Shown piece after piece: positions 9,337 through 18,450 of a stretch of 31,757 bases of DNA. This DNA is from a virus. The notes below the pieces were generated by a model. It searched no databases and was not told where the DNA came from. It was given only the letters and a program-made list of their open reading frames with translations. The DNA is taken from positions 1-31,757 of the IMG/VR virus record IMGVR_UViG_3300027970_000092, one strand, 5' to 3'. The position numbers and the translations under genes are program-made. Within the stretch, counting starts at the first letter, position 1; every line of letters starts with the position of its first letter.

Positions 9337-11537
9337 TACGCTCCTCCGCCTCCGGTTGAGTTTTGCGAACTATTGTATATTTCATCTATCCTGCGGTTTA
9401 TGTTATCTTTGGTGTCTCTCCATATGCCTTTCTTTAAGTCTTCCGCTTTTTGCGCAAAATCATTCATTATGTTGATCTGGTCTGCAACGTTGACCTCTTT
9501 GCCCTGTTGGTCGAAGCGCATCATTTCCAAGGCCTGCGTAAATTTTCCCTGTGCGAATGTGCTGGTGACTTTGTTGACCTTGTACAGTCCGCTGAAGGCC
9601 ACGTTCTCCAGTCCTTTGAAGTCCATTACTCCCTGTCGCTCGCTGATGTCTGTGGGGAATCTGAAATCCAGTGACACAAAGCACTCGCCCTGATCAAAAT
9701 TGAAGCAGCCCAGTCTGTCATCCCACAGCGCTCCTGTCTGTCCTTGCGCTCGTTCAGTTACTATCTTGCCAGACTGATCCAGTGACACGTTGCCCATGGG
9801 CAGCACGTTCTCTTGTCCTATGTAGGCGGGATCCCCCATGATTGTCATCTCAACGTTGACCATGTTGCCAAGCGGATTGGTTAGGTATTCCATGAAGCCA
9901 TCCACCTGCGTTCTGCTGTTGGCGTCATCTGTGGAGGGATCCTCATTTTTTATGCTCGACGGATAGTTCCTCAGGGGCAGCAGCTTTTCTGGGTAATCCA
10001 CTCCCTTGTTTCCATATCTCCTGGCCAAGTCTATCAGGTTTAAATTATTTCCTTTCCTTGCGCTGGCGGCATCGCTGCGAGATCCATCAAACAATGTGGG
10101 CTGCCAATAGGCATAATTGTAATTTAATTTAAGATCCAATATCTCGTTATTTTCTCCGGTATAGATATACTTGTAGGCTTTCTTCACACGCTGTCCCCAA
10201 TGGTTGCCCGCACTGAGCCCCGGCACCGCGAAATTCATTATATGCACCCTCCACGGGATGACCCGAAAATGTATTATCTTTGCGTGTTGCTTGGTCACGC
10301 GATCAAATGCCTCTGTGTTGTAGATTGATGTCCTGATCTTGAACCACGGGACCATCTCCTCTGGCATCATTTCCTGCAGGTCCTTGGTTGACACTTGCCC
10401 TTCCAGCTCCTGCACCCTGCTGAGATCCTTCCAATACTTGTCCACTATCTTGTTGATGTTCCTGTATTCCTCTGTCTGCAGCACTATGTCCTGTATGACC
10501 TGCGCTATGCTCATGTTTGGCCTGATCGTGAACTTGTACTTGGCTGGTCCCCGTGCATCATCGGCGTCGTTGGCATCTCCCCCCACCGACTGAAATACTC
10601 CATCCGCGGTGTCTATCACGTATTGATCCAGGGTGCCGATTTCATCCCGCAGCCCTAATTTCAGCTCCACTCGTTGGTGCTCGTTGAGATTCTCCGCAAG
10701 TATCTCCAGAGTGCCCTTCAGCGTCGCGGACCTGGAGTCCAGAAATGTGGAAATTTTTTGTTTGGCGTCTGTGAACATGCCTCCTGTGCCGCGTGTGTAC
10801 ATGAACCGGTCCGTCATGGCCAGCTCGGGCTGCACGATGGTGGAAACTTCGTATTGCGTGCCACCGGCGTTGACCTCCATCGCAACGGTGCTGACCTTGA
10901 ATGGTATCTTCCTCGCAGTGATCACCTCTAGGGGGTTGCCTCTATTGTCATATCCTCGGAACTCTATGGTCAACAGGAATGGGCAATCTATGTGATCCCT
11001 GTAGCCGTTGTTGAATGCAGCCGCCTGCAATTTCTCGAACAGCGTGACTCCGAATGGTTCGGTCATTGTGAAGTCCATCTTGTTTAAATTTATTAATTTG
11101 CGCTCCTCGTTGGCACCGTTGTTGCCTTGTATGACCACCGTCTCGAAGAATATGTCATGTGCCCTGGTCAATATCTTGTTGGCTTCTCCGGCCAATTTGA
11201 TGCTTTCCGGGCTCAGCGTATTTTGGAACCTGTCCAATTGGGTCAATGGCACCCCGTCGGCGGCCACTTTGCCCGCGCTGTTGAATGGAGTGAATCTGGC
11301 CTGGTTGCCTATGCCTCCCGATTTGGCTATTATGTCATGCGGGGGATTAGTCAATATGGTCTTGGGATTGTTCATTTCGTCTCTGTCGAGCGTGGACCAA
11401 GTGAATATGGTGTTGAATGATGCATATTTGTCCAACACGTTTGGTCTCAGGGCTGTTCTCCAAGTGCCGCCACGCGTGGGTTGGCCCGGGGAGGCATCGT
11501 TGCCTGTGTTGGAATATGTGATCTCTTCAGAGGCCAT
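9336..11537 (-). CDS. Baseplate hub protein, gp27-like
   Basis: This is a 733-residue protein directly upstream of gp5, with a one-base stop/start overlap. The middle has YRDHIDCPFLLTIEFRGYDN followed by a KIPFKVSTVAMEVNAGGTQY segment, and the end has GLENVAFSGLYKVNKVTSTF and FTQALEMMRFDQQGK. These resemble hub proteins of contractile tails (gp27 / gpD type), in which a final beta domain reads as VxxVxxxFxxGxFxQxLxxxR. In T4, gp27 trimers bind the gp5 spike and the tail tube, and this position next to gp5 fits. It is nearly twice the length of T4 gp27 (391 residues), so it may include extra structural domains. The gp27 assignment rests on position and C-terminal pattern, not on a clear full-length match. 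Confidence 0.6.
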   Translation of the reverse strand: MASEEITYSNTGNDASPGQPTRGGTWRTALRPNVLDKYASFNTIFTWSTLDRDEMNNPKTILTNPPHDIIAKSGGIGNQARFTPFNSAGKVAADGVPLTQLDRFQNTLSPESIKLAGEANKILTRAHDIFFETVVIQGNNGANEERKLINLNKMDFTMTEPFGVTLFEKLQAAAFNNGYRDHIDCPFLLTIEFRGYDNRGNPLEVITARKIPFKVSTVAMEVNAGGTQYEVSTIVQPELAMTDRFMYTRGTGGMFTDAKQKISTFLDSRSATLKGTLEILAENLNEHQRVELKLGLRDEIGTLDQYVIDTADGVFQSVGGDANDADDARGPAKYKFTIRPNMSIAQVIQDIVLQTEEYRNINKIVDKYWKDLSRVQELEGQVSTKDLQEMMPEEMVPWFKIRTSIYNTEAFDRVTKQHAKIIHFRVIPWRVHIMNFAVPGLSAGNHWGQRVKKAYKYIYTGENNEILDLKLNYNYAYWQPTLFDGSRSDAASARKGNNLNLIDLARRYGNKGVDYPEKLLPLRNYPSSIKNEDPSTDDANSRTQVDGFMEYLTNPLGNMVNVEMTIMGDPAYIGQENVLPMGNVSLDQSGKIVTERAQGQTGALWDDRLGCFNFDQGECFVSLDFRFPTDISERQGVMDFKGLENVAFSGLYKVNKVTSTFAQGKFTQALEMMRFDQQGKEVNVADQINIMNDFAQKAEDLKKGIWRDTKDNINRRIDEIYNSSQNSTGGGGA

Positions 11538-11539
11538 TT

Positions 11540-11839
11540 TTATATACCCAGATCACCCTTGAGATTGCTCAGCTTAGGCAGCTGGATTGTCTTGCCCGGT
11601 GAAAAGTCATATATGGGATCCTCTATGACGTCGGGATTCCTCTGCGCGAACACCCACCACAGCCTCGGTGATCCATAAAGGTCATAGGCCAGCAGGTCGG
11701 GCCTATAGGCGTAGATACGGTCGATCACATATGATACGTCATCCAGTTCGGCGGTTATGGTGCGAGGATTGAAGAAATCCAAGCTGATGTTGTTCTCCGA
11801 AGTGTTGAAATATGGTGACGTGTTGCTGTAATTTGCCAT
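11540..11839 (-). CDS. gp53: Baseplate wedge protein gp53 (short form)
   Basis: This 99-residue protein has the gp53 core: FFNPRTITAELDDVSYVIDR, then YRPDLLAYDLYGSPRLWWVF, then a PGKTIQLP end typical of the LysM-like fold of this family. In T4, gp53 (196 residues) clamps neighbouring wedges together around gp6 and gp25. Here only the conserved core is kept. Its ATG shares one base with the gp48-like stop (TAATG), and the next gene starts two bases after its own stop, so it is embedded in the operon. Confidence 0.85.
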   Translation of the reverse strand: MANYSNTSPYFNTSENNISLDFFNPRTITAELDDVSYVIDRIYAYRPDLLAYDLYGSPRLWWVFAQRNPDVIEDPIYDFSPGKTIQLPKLSNLKGDLGI

Positions 11840-12741
11840 TAGATATATCCCACCTGGCTGCCGCCGCCGCTTAGACGTCCATTGACGAAGTCGCGCATGT
11901 TGAATTTCTTAACGGACTCTCTGGAGTATATTGGTTGTAATTGTAAAGCGACCGTGCTCAAGGCCGGAGCCCAGGTGCTGTTGCTGTCAGGATTGGACAC
12001 CAACCCCGGATTTAGATCGTTGTACAGAGCCTGGAGGTTTACGCCGCCCTCACCGGTCCTGGTGTTCTGTGTGGTGCAGATGTAGTCCACGTCGGCCCGC
12101 ATGTCCACGTTGAAGTTTGTCACGACCACGGGGACGTTGTTGAATACATAGTTTCCATATCCGCTCAGCTGCAGTATTGGTGGAGGATTGCCTTTGTTTG
12201 AGTCATCTCCCCCAAAGAACATCTTGGTCACTGACCTAAAGAAGTGCAACATGGCCACCCAGTACTGGGCGTCCTCGAAATTCTGTACCGGGAATTCTCC
12301 AGTTATGGTGAAAGACGGAACCTCGCTGTGTGCGTAGGCATGGAATGGATAGTTGCTGTGTGTCAATGCCATGGCGTTGTAGGTGGCAGCATGCTGTATG
12401 ATGATGCTGGGCGTCAAAGGAAATGTTACGCCACCTTCTTCGGCCAGCGGCCACAAAACCTGATTTGGTGATTTTTGTTTGTTGTTCTTGAACTGCTGCC
12501 TGGATCCACCAAAGAACGTGTTGTTCAGTGAGCTCTCTGTTGGTAAAGTCACCTTGACCCTGAAATCGGTCTGTCCGTTGCGGGTGGTCCACTTGGCCTT
12601 CTCGTTCAACTGGTCCGCTGCCTCTGCTCCCCTGCCCAGGCCCGCCCCAAATAATCTATTCAGCGTTGGATTTGAAGAAATAACTTTGTTGACTCCCCCT
12701 ATCACCCCCAGCACTTTGCCCGCTGTGTCAAATAAGCCCAT
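11839..12741 (-). CDS. gp48: Baseplate tail-tube junction/cap protein, gp48/gp54-like
   Basis: The 300-residue protein is first in the baseplate operon. It starts MGLFDTAGKVLGVIGG, a hydrophobic glycine-rich segment, and later has a FPLTPSIIIQHAATYNAM stretch (about residues 107-124) and a SFTITGEFPVQNFEDAQYWV segment (about 141-160), which I associate with the tail-tube initiator gp48 family of marine T4-like phages. gp48 and gp54 sit on the hub and start polymerisation of the tail tube, and both have a tube-like beta fold. Only one such protein is visible here, so I cannot say whether it serves both roles. An exact TATAAATA late promoter lies 59 bases upstream of its ATG. Confidence 0.72.
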   Translation of the reverse strand: MGLFDTAGKVLGVIGGVNKVISSNPTLNRLFGAGLGRGAEAADQLNEKAKWTTRNGQTDFRVKVTLPTESSLNNTFFGGSRQQFKNNKQKSPNQVLWPLAEEGGVTFPLTPSIIIQHAATYNAMALTHSNYPFHAYAHSEVPSFTITGEFPVQNFEDAQYWVAMLHFFRSVTKMFFGGDDSNKGNPPPILQLSGYGNYVFNNVPVVVTNFNVDMRADVDYICTTQNTRTGEGGVNLQALYNDLNPGLVSNPDSNSTWAPALSTVALQLQPIYSRESVKKFNMRDFVNGRLSGGGSQVGYI

Positions 12742-12800
12742 CTCTAGATCCCTTTATTAATAGGTTGTTTTTCCATATAAAATTCAGTATACTTGAACAA

Positions 12801-12808
12801 TATTTATA
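12801..12808 (-). promoter_or_regulatory. T4-type late promoter for the baseplate operon
   Basis: The minus strand reads TATAAATA, an exact match to the T4 late-promoter octamer recognised by gp55-programmed RNA polymerase. It lies 59 bases upstream of the gp48-like ATG in a divergent intergenic gap, pointing into the baseplate operon. A similar octamer occurs at 24118-24125. Confidence 0.75.
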
Positions 12809-12829
12809 GGCATCATAATAGGCGCACTT

Positions 12830-12835
12830 TATAAT
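12830..12835 (+). promoter_or_regulatory. Possible sigma70-type -10 box for gp55-gp47-gp46
   Basis: TATAAT on the plus strand, about 40 bases before the gp55 ATG. I see no convincing -35 hexamer and no clear MotA box at the expected distance, so it might be an activated middle-type promoter or a chance match. The gp55 message has an AAGGAA ribosome site seven bases before the ATG. Confidence 0.35.
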
Positions 12836-12875
12836 CCCAGGGCAGCACGTCAATCAACTAAAACAAGGAATTTTT

Positions 12876-13802
12876 ATGAAAAGAGTGAATTATCTAAACA
12901 ACCGCGATCTGCTGGCGGAGATACACAAGAGCAAGAACAGCTACGCTTCTTACGTCAGCCCCGAGGACGGACAGTACGACATGATCGTCACTGACATCAA
13001 GAAGATCAACGGCGCCAACATAGCACGGGCCAGGAAGATACAGGCCAAGCGTCTCACGGCACAGGCCTGGGAGGCCGCCAAGAAGCTGGGCAACAAGCGG
13101 ATCAAGATGAGCGACTATGAGGTATCGCCCAGGAAGGTCAAGAAGACTGACCTGGTGTTCCGCGTGATGACCTTTGATCACATCACCACCGACAGCGACA
13201 GGAAGAAGAATCCCAAGACACGGGCGGATCATCACACCAAGGTCAACTTCCCGCCGTTCCAGCACTACAGGATCACGGAGAAGGGACAATTGGTTTGCGT
13301 GGGCAAGAGCCACTGGGTGGGCGGCATGAGCAACGGACACTTCAGCAATGACCACGGCAGGATCACCCCCACTCTGGCGAACATGTTCCTCAAGCTGGCA
13401 GAGAGGTACAGCCAGAGGAGCAACTGGAGGGGCTACACCTACGTGGACGAGATGAGATCACAGGCCCTGATGCAGCTGAGCCAGATCGGCCTGCAGTTCG
13501 ACGAGAACAAGTCAGAGAACCCCTTCGCCTACTACACCGCGGCCATCACCAACTCATTCACCAGGATACTCAACATCGAAAAGAAGAACCAGAACATCCG
13601 TGATGACATATTGGAAATGAACGAGATGATGCCCAGCTACACGCGACAGGCCAAGAACGAGAGCGAGACGGTGGCGGCCAAGAAGCGGCAGAAGAAACTG
13701 CACGGCGAGGTCAAGGTCTACAGCAAGGCCGCTCTGATGAAATTAAACAAGGAATACAAAGCATCTGGAAAACTATCAGTTGCAGAGACTAATAAAAAAT
13801 AG
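12876..13802 (+). CDS. gp55: Late-transcription sigma factor gp55 with internal insertion
   Basis: The C-terminal part (residues about 160-245) is the sigma core: GRITPTLANMFLKLAERY, then NWRGYTYVDEMRSQALMQL, then SENPFAYYTAAITNSFTRIL and NIEKKNQNIRDDILE. It aligns by eye with T4 gp55 (YTQSWKQEMI..., NPHAYITQ..., RIKKERK). The first residues VNYLNNRDLLAEI match the T4 gp55 N-terminus (YNYVNNKELLQAI). Between them lies a basic insertion of about 120 residues ending KSHWVGGMSNGHFSND, which makes the protein 308 residues against 185 in T4. I recall insertions of this kind in other marine T4-like phages; the function is not known to me. gp55 directs RNA polymerase to TATAAATA promoters, two gaps with which lie in this window. 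The gp47 ATG follows 12 bases after its stop. Confidence 0.9.
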   Translation: MKRVNYLNNRDLLAEIHKSKNSYASYVSPEDGQYDMIVTDIKKINGANIARARKIQAKRLTAQAWEAAKKLGNKRIKMSDYEVSPRKVKKTDLVFRVMTFDHITTDSDRKKNPKTRADHHTKVNFPPFQHYRITEKGQLVCVGKSHWVGGMSNGHFSNDHGRITPTLANMFLKLAERYSQRSNWRGYTYVDEMRSQALMQLSQIGLQFDENKSENPFAYYTAAITNSFTRILNIEKKNQNIRDDILEMNEMMPSYTRQAKNESETVAAKKRQKKLHGEVKVYSKAALMKLNKEYKASGKLSVAETNKK

Positions 13803-13814
13803 TAAACTCACAAT

Positions 13815-14837
13815 ATGGCATTTTTTAAAAAGGCTGCTTGTTTCACTGACATACATTTTGGATTGAAGGGAAACAGCCGAGTACACAACGATGACGGGGA
13901 GGCATTCTGCCATTGGTTCATTGAACAAGCAAAGGCGCATGGTTGTGAAACCTGCATATTCCTGGGCGATTGGCACCACCACAGGAGCGCCACCAACGTC
14001 AGCACCATGAACTACACCGTCAGCAACATAGAAAGATTGGGTCAAGCATTTGAAAAAGTTTATGTGATCATGGGCAACCACGACCTGTTCTACAGAGACA
14101 AGCGAGAAATCAACAGCATGGAGTACTGCAGGAACATTCCCAACATCAAGATCGTGAATGAGTGGCTGCTGGCCGATGACGTGGCCATAATTCCATGGAT
14201 CGTCAACGACGAGTGGAGACGAATACAAGATCTCAAACAGAGATATATTTTTGGACATTTTGAATTGCCTTATTTTAAAATGAATGCCATGATGGACATG
14301 CCGGACGTGGGCACTATCAAGGCAGAACACTTCGTGAATCAGGAGTACGTGTTCACGGGACACTTCCACAAGAGACAGATCAGAAACAACATACACTACA
14401 TTGGCAATGCGTTCCCACACAACTATGCTGATGCCGGTGACGACGAGCGTGGCATGATGGTGTTGGAATATGGCGGAGAGCCCAAATACATCAACTACCC
14501 CGACATGCCAAAATATAGAAACGTTAAGATATCACAGTTATTGTCTGATGCTGACAGCATATTGACTCCCAGGATGTATGTGCGTGTGGGCTTGGACATC
14601 AAGATTTCCTATGAAGAAGCCAATTTCATCAGGGAGACGTTCATGGAGAAATATCAATTGAGAGAACTGCAACTGATACCAGAACAGCTGGATCAGGCGG
14701 ACCAGCCCATGGTAAAGGTGGAGAAATTTGACTCGGTGGACCAGATCGTGATCAAGCAGCTGGAAGCAGTGGACTCACAGACCTACGACAAAAAAGTATT
14801 AATGGCAATCTACAACAATCTAGATGTTAACAATTAG
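13815..14837 (+). CDS. gp47: Recombination nuclease subunit gp47 (Mre11/SbcD-like)
   Basis: This 340-residue metallophosphoesterase has every motif of the family: DIH (Asp12, His14), GDWHHH (Asp52), GNHD (Asn88-His89), GHFE (His148) and GHFHKR (His183, His185). These residues bind two metal ions in Mre11-type nucleases. With gp46 it resects DNA ends for recombination-dependent replication and host DNA use in T4. The length equals the T4 protein (about 339). Its 3' end overlaps the gp46 start by 14 bases, so the two subunits are translationally coupled. Confidence 0.96.
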   Translation: MAFFKKAACFTDIHFGLKGNSRVHNDDGEAFCHWFIEQAKAHGCETCIFLGDWHHHRSATNVSTMNYTVSNIERLGQAFEKVYVIMGNHDLFYRDKREINSMEYCRNIPNIKIVNEWLLADDVAIIPWIVNDEWRRIQDLKQRYIFGHFELPYFKMNAMMDMPDVGTIKAEHFVNQEYVFTGHFHKRQIRNNIHYIGNAFPHNYADAGDDERGMMVLEYGGEPKYINYPDMPKYRNVKISQLLSDADSILTPRMYVRVGLDIKISYEEANFIRETFMEKYQLRELQLIPEQLDQADQPMVKVEKFDSVDQIVIKQLEAVDSQTYDKKVLMAIYNNLDVNN

Positions 14838-16617
14838 GAACCTCACAGCGAAAAACTTCATGAGCGTGGGCAACCACACGCAGGCGGTGAACTTTGACGG
14901 CAAGCATCTCGTTCTGGTGATCGGAGAGAACATGGACTTGGGTGGTGATGACGCAGGTGCCAGGAACGGCACAGGCAAGACCACCATAATCAATGCTATA
15001 AGTTATGTTTTCTTTGGTGAGGCGCTGACACAGATAAGGCGAGATAACCTGGTCAATAAAACCAACGCCAAGGACATGTTGGTCACTGTGAACTTTGAAA
15101 AGAATGGTGTGAACTACAAGATCGAGCGAGGCAGGAAGCCACAGGTGTTGAGATTTTACATCAATGAGGTGGAGCAGAACTCCGGTGCGGAAGGCACAGA
15201 GGACAACAACGAGGCGCAGGGAGAGAATCGCGAGACACAGGAAGAAATCAACAAGCTGATCGGCATGACTCATGCCATGTTCAAGAACATCATAGCCCTC
15301 AACACATACACGCTGCCGTTCCTGGCTACAAAACAAGCGGAACAGAGAGAGATCATAGAGCAACTGCTGGGCATAACTTTGCTGAGCGAAAAGGCAGAGC
15401 TGCTGAAAGAGCAGATGCGTGTGGCAAAGCTGGACCTGGCGGAAGAAAAAGTGCGACTGGACGCTGTCCTGGTCAGCAATAAGAAAGTGGAAGAGTCAAT
15501 AAAAACATTTGAATTGAGAAGCGCTGCATGGCAGACGCAAAAGAACACAGATATCGAAAAATTTGTGTCAGCAATAGAAGAATTGGAAAAGGTGGATATA
15601 CAAATAGAATTGGAAAACCATAAACGACTAGCCAAACACACAGATGATAGCAAAACCCTGAGGAATCTGGAAAAAGAGAAAAGCTATCACGAAGATTCTT
15701 TGACCAAGGCCACCAGACAGAAAGAACAAACTGTAAAAGATCTAGAGTATGCTGAACGGGCCACCTGTCCCACCTGTGAACAGGATCTACACGGAGAAAA
15801 ACATGAACATCTCGTGGATGAACTTCGAAAAGATCTTGCGGAACAGACCGAATATGAGCAAACACTGTCTGCGAAACTAAAAGATATACAAGACAGCATA
15901 ACAGCCATTGGCGATCTGGGCACTGTGCCTGACACATACTATGATTCAATCGATGAAGCATATAACCATAAAGGTTCCGTGGAAGATTTAAAAAGACAAT
16001 TGGAGCAAACTCGTGCAAAAGAAAACCCATATCAAGAGCAGATCGATGAGTTGAACAAAACGGCAGTGCAAAAAATAGATTATACCAGAGCTAATGAGAT
16101 GGAGGACCTATATCGACATCAAGAATTCTTGTACAAACTACTAACTGCCAAAGATTCTTTCATAAGGACCAGGATCATAGAACAAAACTTGACCTATCTC
16201 AACCAACGACTGGCATTCTATCTAACGCAGGTCAAGTTGCCGCACACAGTGGTGTTCTTATCTGACTTGAATGTGAGGATCGAAGAGCTAGGCAGAGAGT
16301 TGGATTTTGATAACTTGAGCAGAGGTGAGAGAAATCGATTGATACTGAGCCTGAGCTGGGCATTCCGTGATGTGTGGGAAGGTCTTTATCAACAGATCAA
16401 CTTGTTGTTCATTGATGAGTTGATAGATGCTGGCATGGACGTGTCTGGTGTGGAGAGCTCCATGGCAGTGTTGAAGGAGATGAGCCGGACGCAGAACAAG
16501 AACATATTCTTGATATCACACAAGGACGAGTTGGTAAGCAGAGTGAACTCGGTATTGAAGGTCGTGAAGGAGAACGGATTCACCAGCTACGCCAACGACG
16601 TTGACATTACTGCGTAG
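14824..16617 (+). CDS. gp46: Recombination nuclease ATPase subunit gp46 (Rad50/SbcC-like)
   Basis: The 597-residue protein has a Walker A loop GARNGTGKTT (residues 45-54), a Q-loop region near IIALNTYTLPFLATK, long coiled-coil arms, a zinc hook CPTC (Cys315, Cys318) at the turn of the coiled coil, an ABC signature LSRGERNR (about 497-504) and Walker B LLFIDELID. It pairs with gp47 to form the end-resecting complex. T4 gp46 is 560 residues. The gene ends in an 11-base tail-to-tail overlap with the minus-strand aminotransferase-like gene, so no terminator fits between them. Confidence 0.96.
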   Translation: MLTIRNLTAKNFMSVGNHTQAVNFDGKHLVLVIGENMDLGGDDAGARNGTGKTTIINAISYVFFGEALTQIRRDNLVNKTNAKDMLVTVNFEKNGVNYKIERGRKPQVLRFYINEVEQNSGAEGTEDNNEAQGENRETQEEINKLIGMTHAMFKNIIALNTYTLPFLATKQAEQREIIEQLLGITLLSEKAELLKEQMRVAKLDLAEEKVRLDAVLVSNKKVEESIKTFELRSAAWQTQKNTDIEKFVSAIEELEKVDIQIELENHKRLAKHTDDSKTLRNLEKEKSYHEDSLTKATRQKEQTVKDLEYAERATCPTCEQDLHGEKHEHLVDELRKDLAEQTEYEQTLSAKLKDIQDSITAIGDLGTVPDTYYDSIDEAYNHKGSVEDLKRQLEQTRAKENPYQEQIDELNKTAVQKIDYTRANEMEDLYRHQEFLYKLLTAKDSFIRTRIIEQNLTYLNQRLAFYLTQVKLPHTVVFLSDLNVRIEELGRELDFDNLSRGERNRLILSLSWAFRDVWEGLYQQINLLFIDELIDAGMDVSGVESSMAVLKEMSRTQNKNIFLISHKDELVSRVNSVLKVVKENGFTSYANDVDITA

Positions 16618-17419
16618 TTTCACTTAATAATTTTCCAATACCAAACAATTTGTTTGTGCCTTCTTCTCTTAAAACATGTATGCTATTGGTGGGGCGCAAG
16701 TTATATTTCTGCGCCAGCTCATTGTGTTTCTGCCCATGTGTGTTCCAGCCATAATCTTTGTCTAGGTTCTTCATTATGTAATAACCGCACGCTGTCAGGC
16801 TTTCATTGACCATGTCAAATTTGTTCAACATTGTGATGGAATCTATTGTTCTTTGCCTGGACCATCGCAATCCTATCCTGTTCCATGTAAGGTCGAGGCC
16901 CTTGGACATGCTCATTCCAAAACTTTTTATGCAAGGGTGATCAAAATCAAAATTCAGACCTCGGGCAGATTGGAACCAGCATCCGTCGATGTGAATATCA
17001 ATTTTTTTCTGTTCGCATTCTTTTAATATTTCGTCCCAGCGAGGATCTACGTCGCAATAACGCCAGGCAGGCACGCTGACCAGCAATGGCACTCCGGGCT
17101 GTAGTTCTCCAATGTTGGTGGGTCTCTTTCCCATGATAGAATAATATGCATATTCGCATGGCAGAATTTGTATTTTCCATGAATATTTCTGTATCAAGGA
17201 TTCTATGAAATTGGTGCATCCAATAATGATGTCCCTGCAAGGGAAGGCCTGCCACCCCGTCAAGTCGTTTAATTTTGTGGACTGGAACCATTCGTTGGCC
17301 ATCTCTATAAATTTTAATTTATGAGGATTGATCTGCTGCTGTGCAAACCAGTTTTCTTTCAACTTCTTTATGTAATTGTCACTTATTGGATACAATTTTT
17401 CCGTCAAATTATTGTTCAT
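16607..17419 (-). CDS. Compact fold-type I PLP enzyme, aminotransferase-like
   Basis: In the 270 residues I see the pattern of a fold-type I (aspartate aminotransferase-like) PLP enzyme: a GCTNFIESLI helix like the cofactor phosphate turn (residues 67-76), a CEYAYY strand, a VPAWRY segment, DGCWF with Asp145 as the likely pyridine-nitrogen partner, and SFGMSMSKG with Lys173 as the likely Schiff-base lysine, followed by NRIGLRWSR (Arg181, Arg185). Known family members are usually 350-430 residues, so this one is short, mainly at the C-terminal small domain. Its start overlaps the amidinotransferase stop by 11 bases, so they form one translation unit. Substrate and reaction are unknown: transamination, decarboxylation or elimination are all possible. 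The call rests on motif reading by eye. Confidence 0.62.
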   Translation of the reverse strand: MNNNLTEKLYPISDNYIKKLKENWFAQQQINPHKLKFIEMANEWFQSTKLNDLTGWQAFPCRDIIIGCTNFIESLIQKYSWKIQILPCEYAYYSIMGKRPTNIGELQPGVPLLVSVPAWRYCDVDPRWDEILKECEQKKIDIHIDGCWFQSARGLNFDFDHPCIKSFGMSMSKGLDLTWNRIGLRWSRQRTIDSITMLNKFDMVNESLTACGYYIMKNLDKDYGWNTHGQKHNELAQKYNLRPTNSIHVLREEGTNKLFGIGKLLSETTQ

Positions 17420-18449
17420 TCAATATATACACCCCCTTCTCACCTTTGTTGGGCCAATAGTCCAGCATGGGTCCTGCCCTGTAAACGTCCGAACTTAGGC
17501 AATGCAAGCCGCTGTCCCAAAAGTAACACATGTTGAAAGGCGTCACGTGCGGTGTCATTCCTATGCTCTTGAAGAAACTAAATGCTGATTCGTCCTCTTT
17601 TATTACCAAAATATTCTTTTCATCGATCAATATACAATTTACTGAAAAAATGGTCTCCCACGGATTGCCAAGCCATGACTCTGCCACTGACAGTATCTCA
17701 CTATTGTAGTTGGCGTAGTGTGCGCCTGGCAGCCACCACTTGAAGTTATGGCTGGGCACACGTGGTCTTTCTATAAGATAATGTACTTGCCAATCGGGAA
17801 AACTTTTGTCATATTGATTTTTGTAAATCGTTGACAGCAGCGCCCCCGGCTGCACGGGGCAAAATACTCCATCTGTGTGATCTCCTGTGTTGGTCACATT
17901 GACTCTATGAAATTTTGACAGTTCGGCGGCAACAGTCATCGTGTGTGCTTTGGCCTCGGCATTTTGTTCATCGTAGTCTATGTAAATGTCCATGCCCATC
18001 CTGGTGACCGCGGGAAAGTTGACCCAACTCATAGAATCCTTGGATCTGTCTAGTACCGCTACTTTCTGTCCGGCTTGTTTATATGAATCAATTGCGTGCT
18101 GGAACACCTCTATTCCGGAATAGTATTGCGGATTTATATATAATGTATCGTCTATGGTTATGGCCCAGTCTGCTGGTGCCATGGGCGGCTTAATTAATTT
18201 TCCTTGCCTGTCCAGATACTTGTCAATGGTGGGTTCGAACTGGGGCCTGACTACATTCACACCCAATTTCCGTAATGTATTGCAGATCCCATCCAGTTCC
18301 TTCTGCGTGTTTTCAGTAATTTGGCAGAAAACGTCCTCTGTCCTGGAATCAAACATTGAATAAAAATGCTGCGGATACGTGTCGCCGATCCAAATTTCTT
18401 TAAGAGGATGGATCTGTGAATAATTTTGTATATTTTGCAAAGTATTCAT
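17409..18449 (-). CDS. Amidinotransferase / guanidino-group-modifying enzyme
   Basis: The 346-residue protein has the layout of the glycine amidinotransferase branch of the guanidino-modifying superfamily: an N-terminal EIWIGDTYPQHFY segment, an ADWAITIDDTLYINP strand, a GDHTDGVFCPVQPGALLS block with His191, and a C-terminal WDSGLHCLSSDVYRAGP block with the expected nucleophile Cys317. The third acid residue is probably in MGMDIYIDYD (Asp154 or nearby). Enzymes of this family move the amidino group from arginine to an amine, or hydrolyse guanidino groups. The length is close to bacterial family members. One base separates it from the upstream oxygenase gene and it overlaps the downstream PLP gene. 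The true substrate cannot be read from the sequence. Confidence 0.8.
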   Translation of the reverse strand: MNTLQNIQNYSQIHPLKEIWIGDTYPQHFYSMFDSRTEDVFCQITENTQKELDGICNTLRKLGVNVVRPQFEPTIDKYLDRQGKLIKPPMAPADWAITIDDTLYINPQYYSGIEVFQHAIDSYKQAGQKVAVLDRSKDSMSWVNFPAVTRMGMDIYIDYDEQNAEAKAHTMTVAAELSKFHRVNVTNTGDHTDGVFCPVQPGALLSTIYKNQYDKSFPDWQVHYLIERPRVPSHNFKWWLPGAHYANYNSEILSVAESWLGNPWETIFSVNCILIDEKNILVIKEDESAFSFFKSIGMTPHVTPFNMCYFWDSGLHCLSSDVYRAGPMLDYWPNKGEKGVYILNEQ

Positions 18450-18450
18450 A

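Noticed and set aside
17300-17312. TATAAATT on the plus strand as a late promoter
   Set aside because: It lies inside a minus-strand gene with no plus-strand gene downstream.
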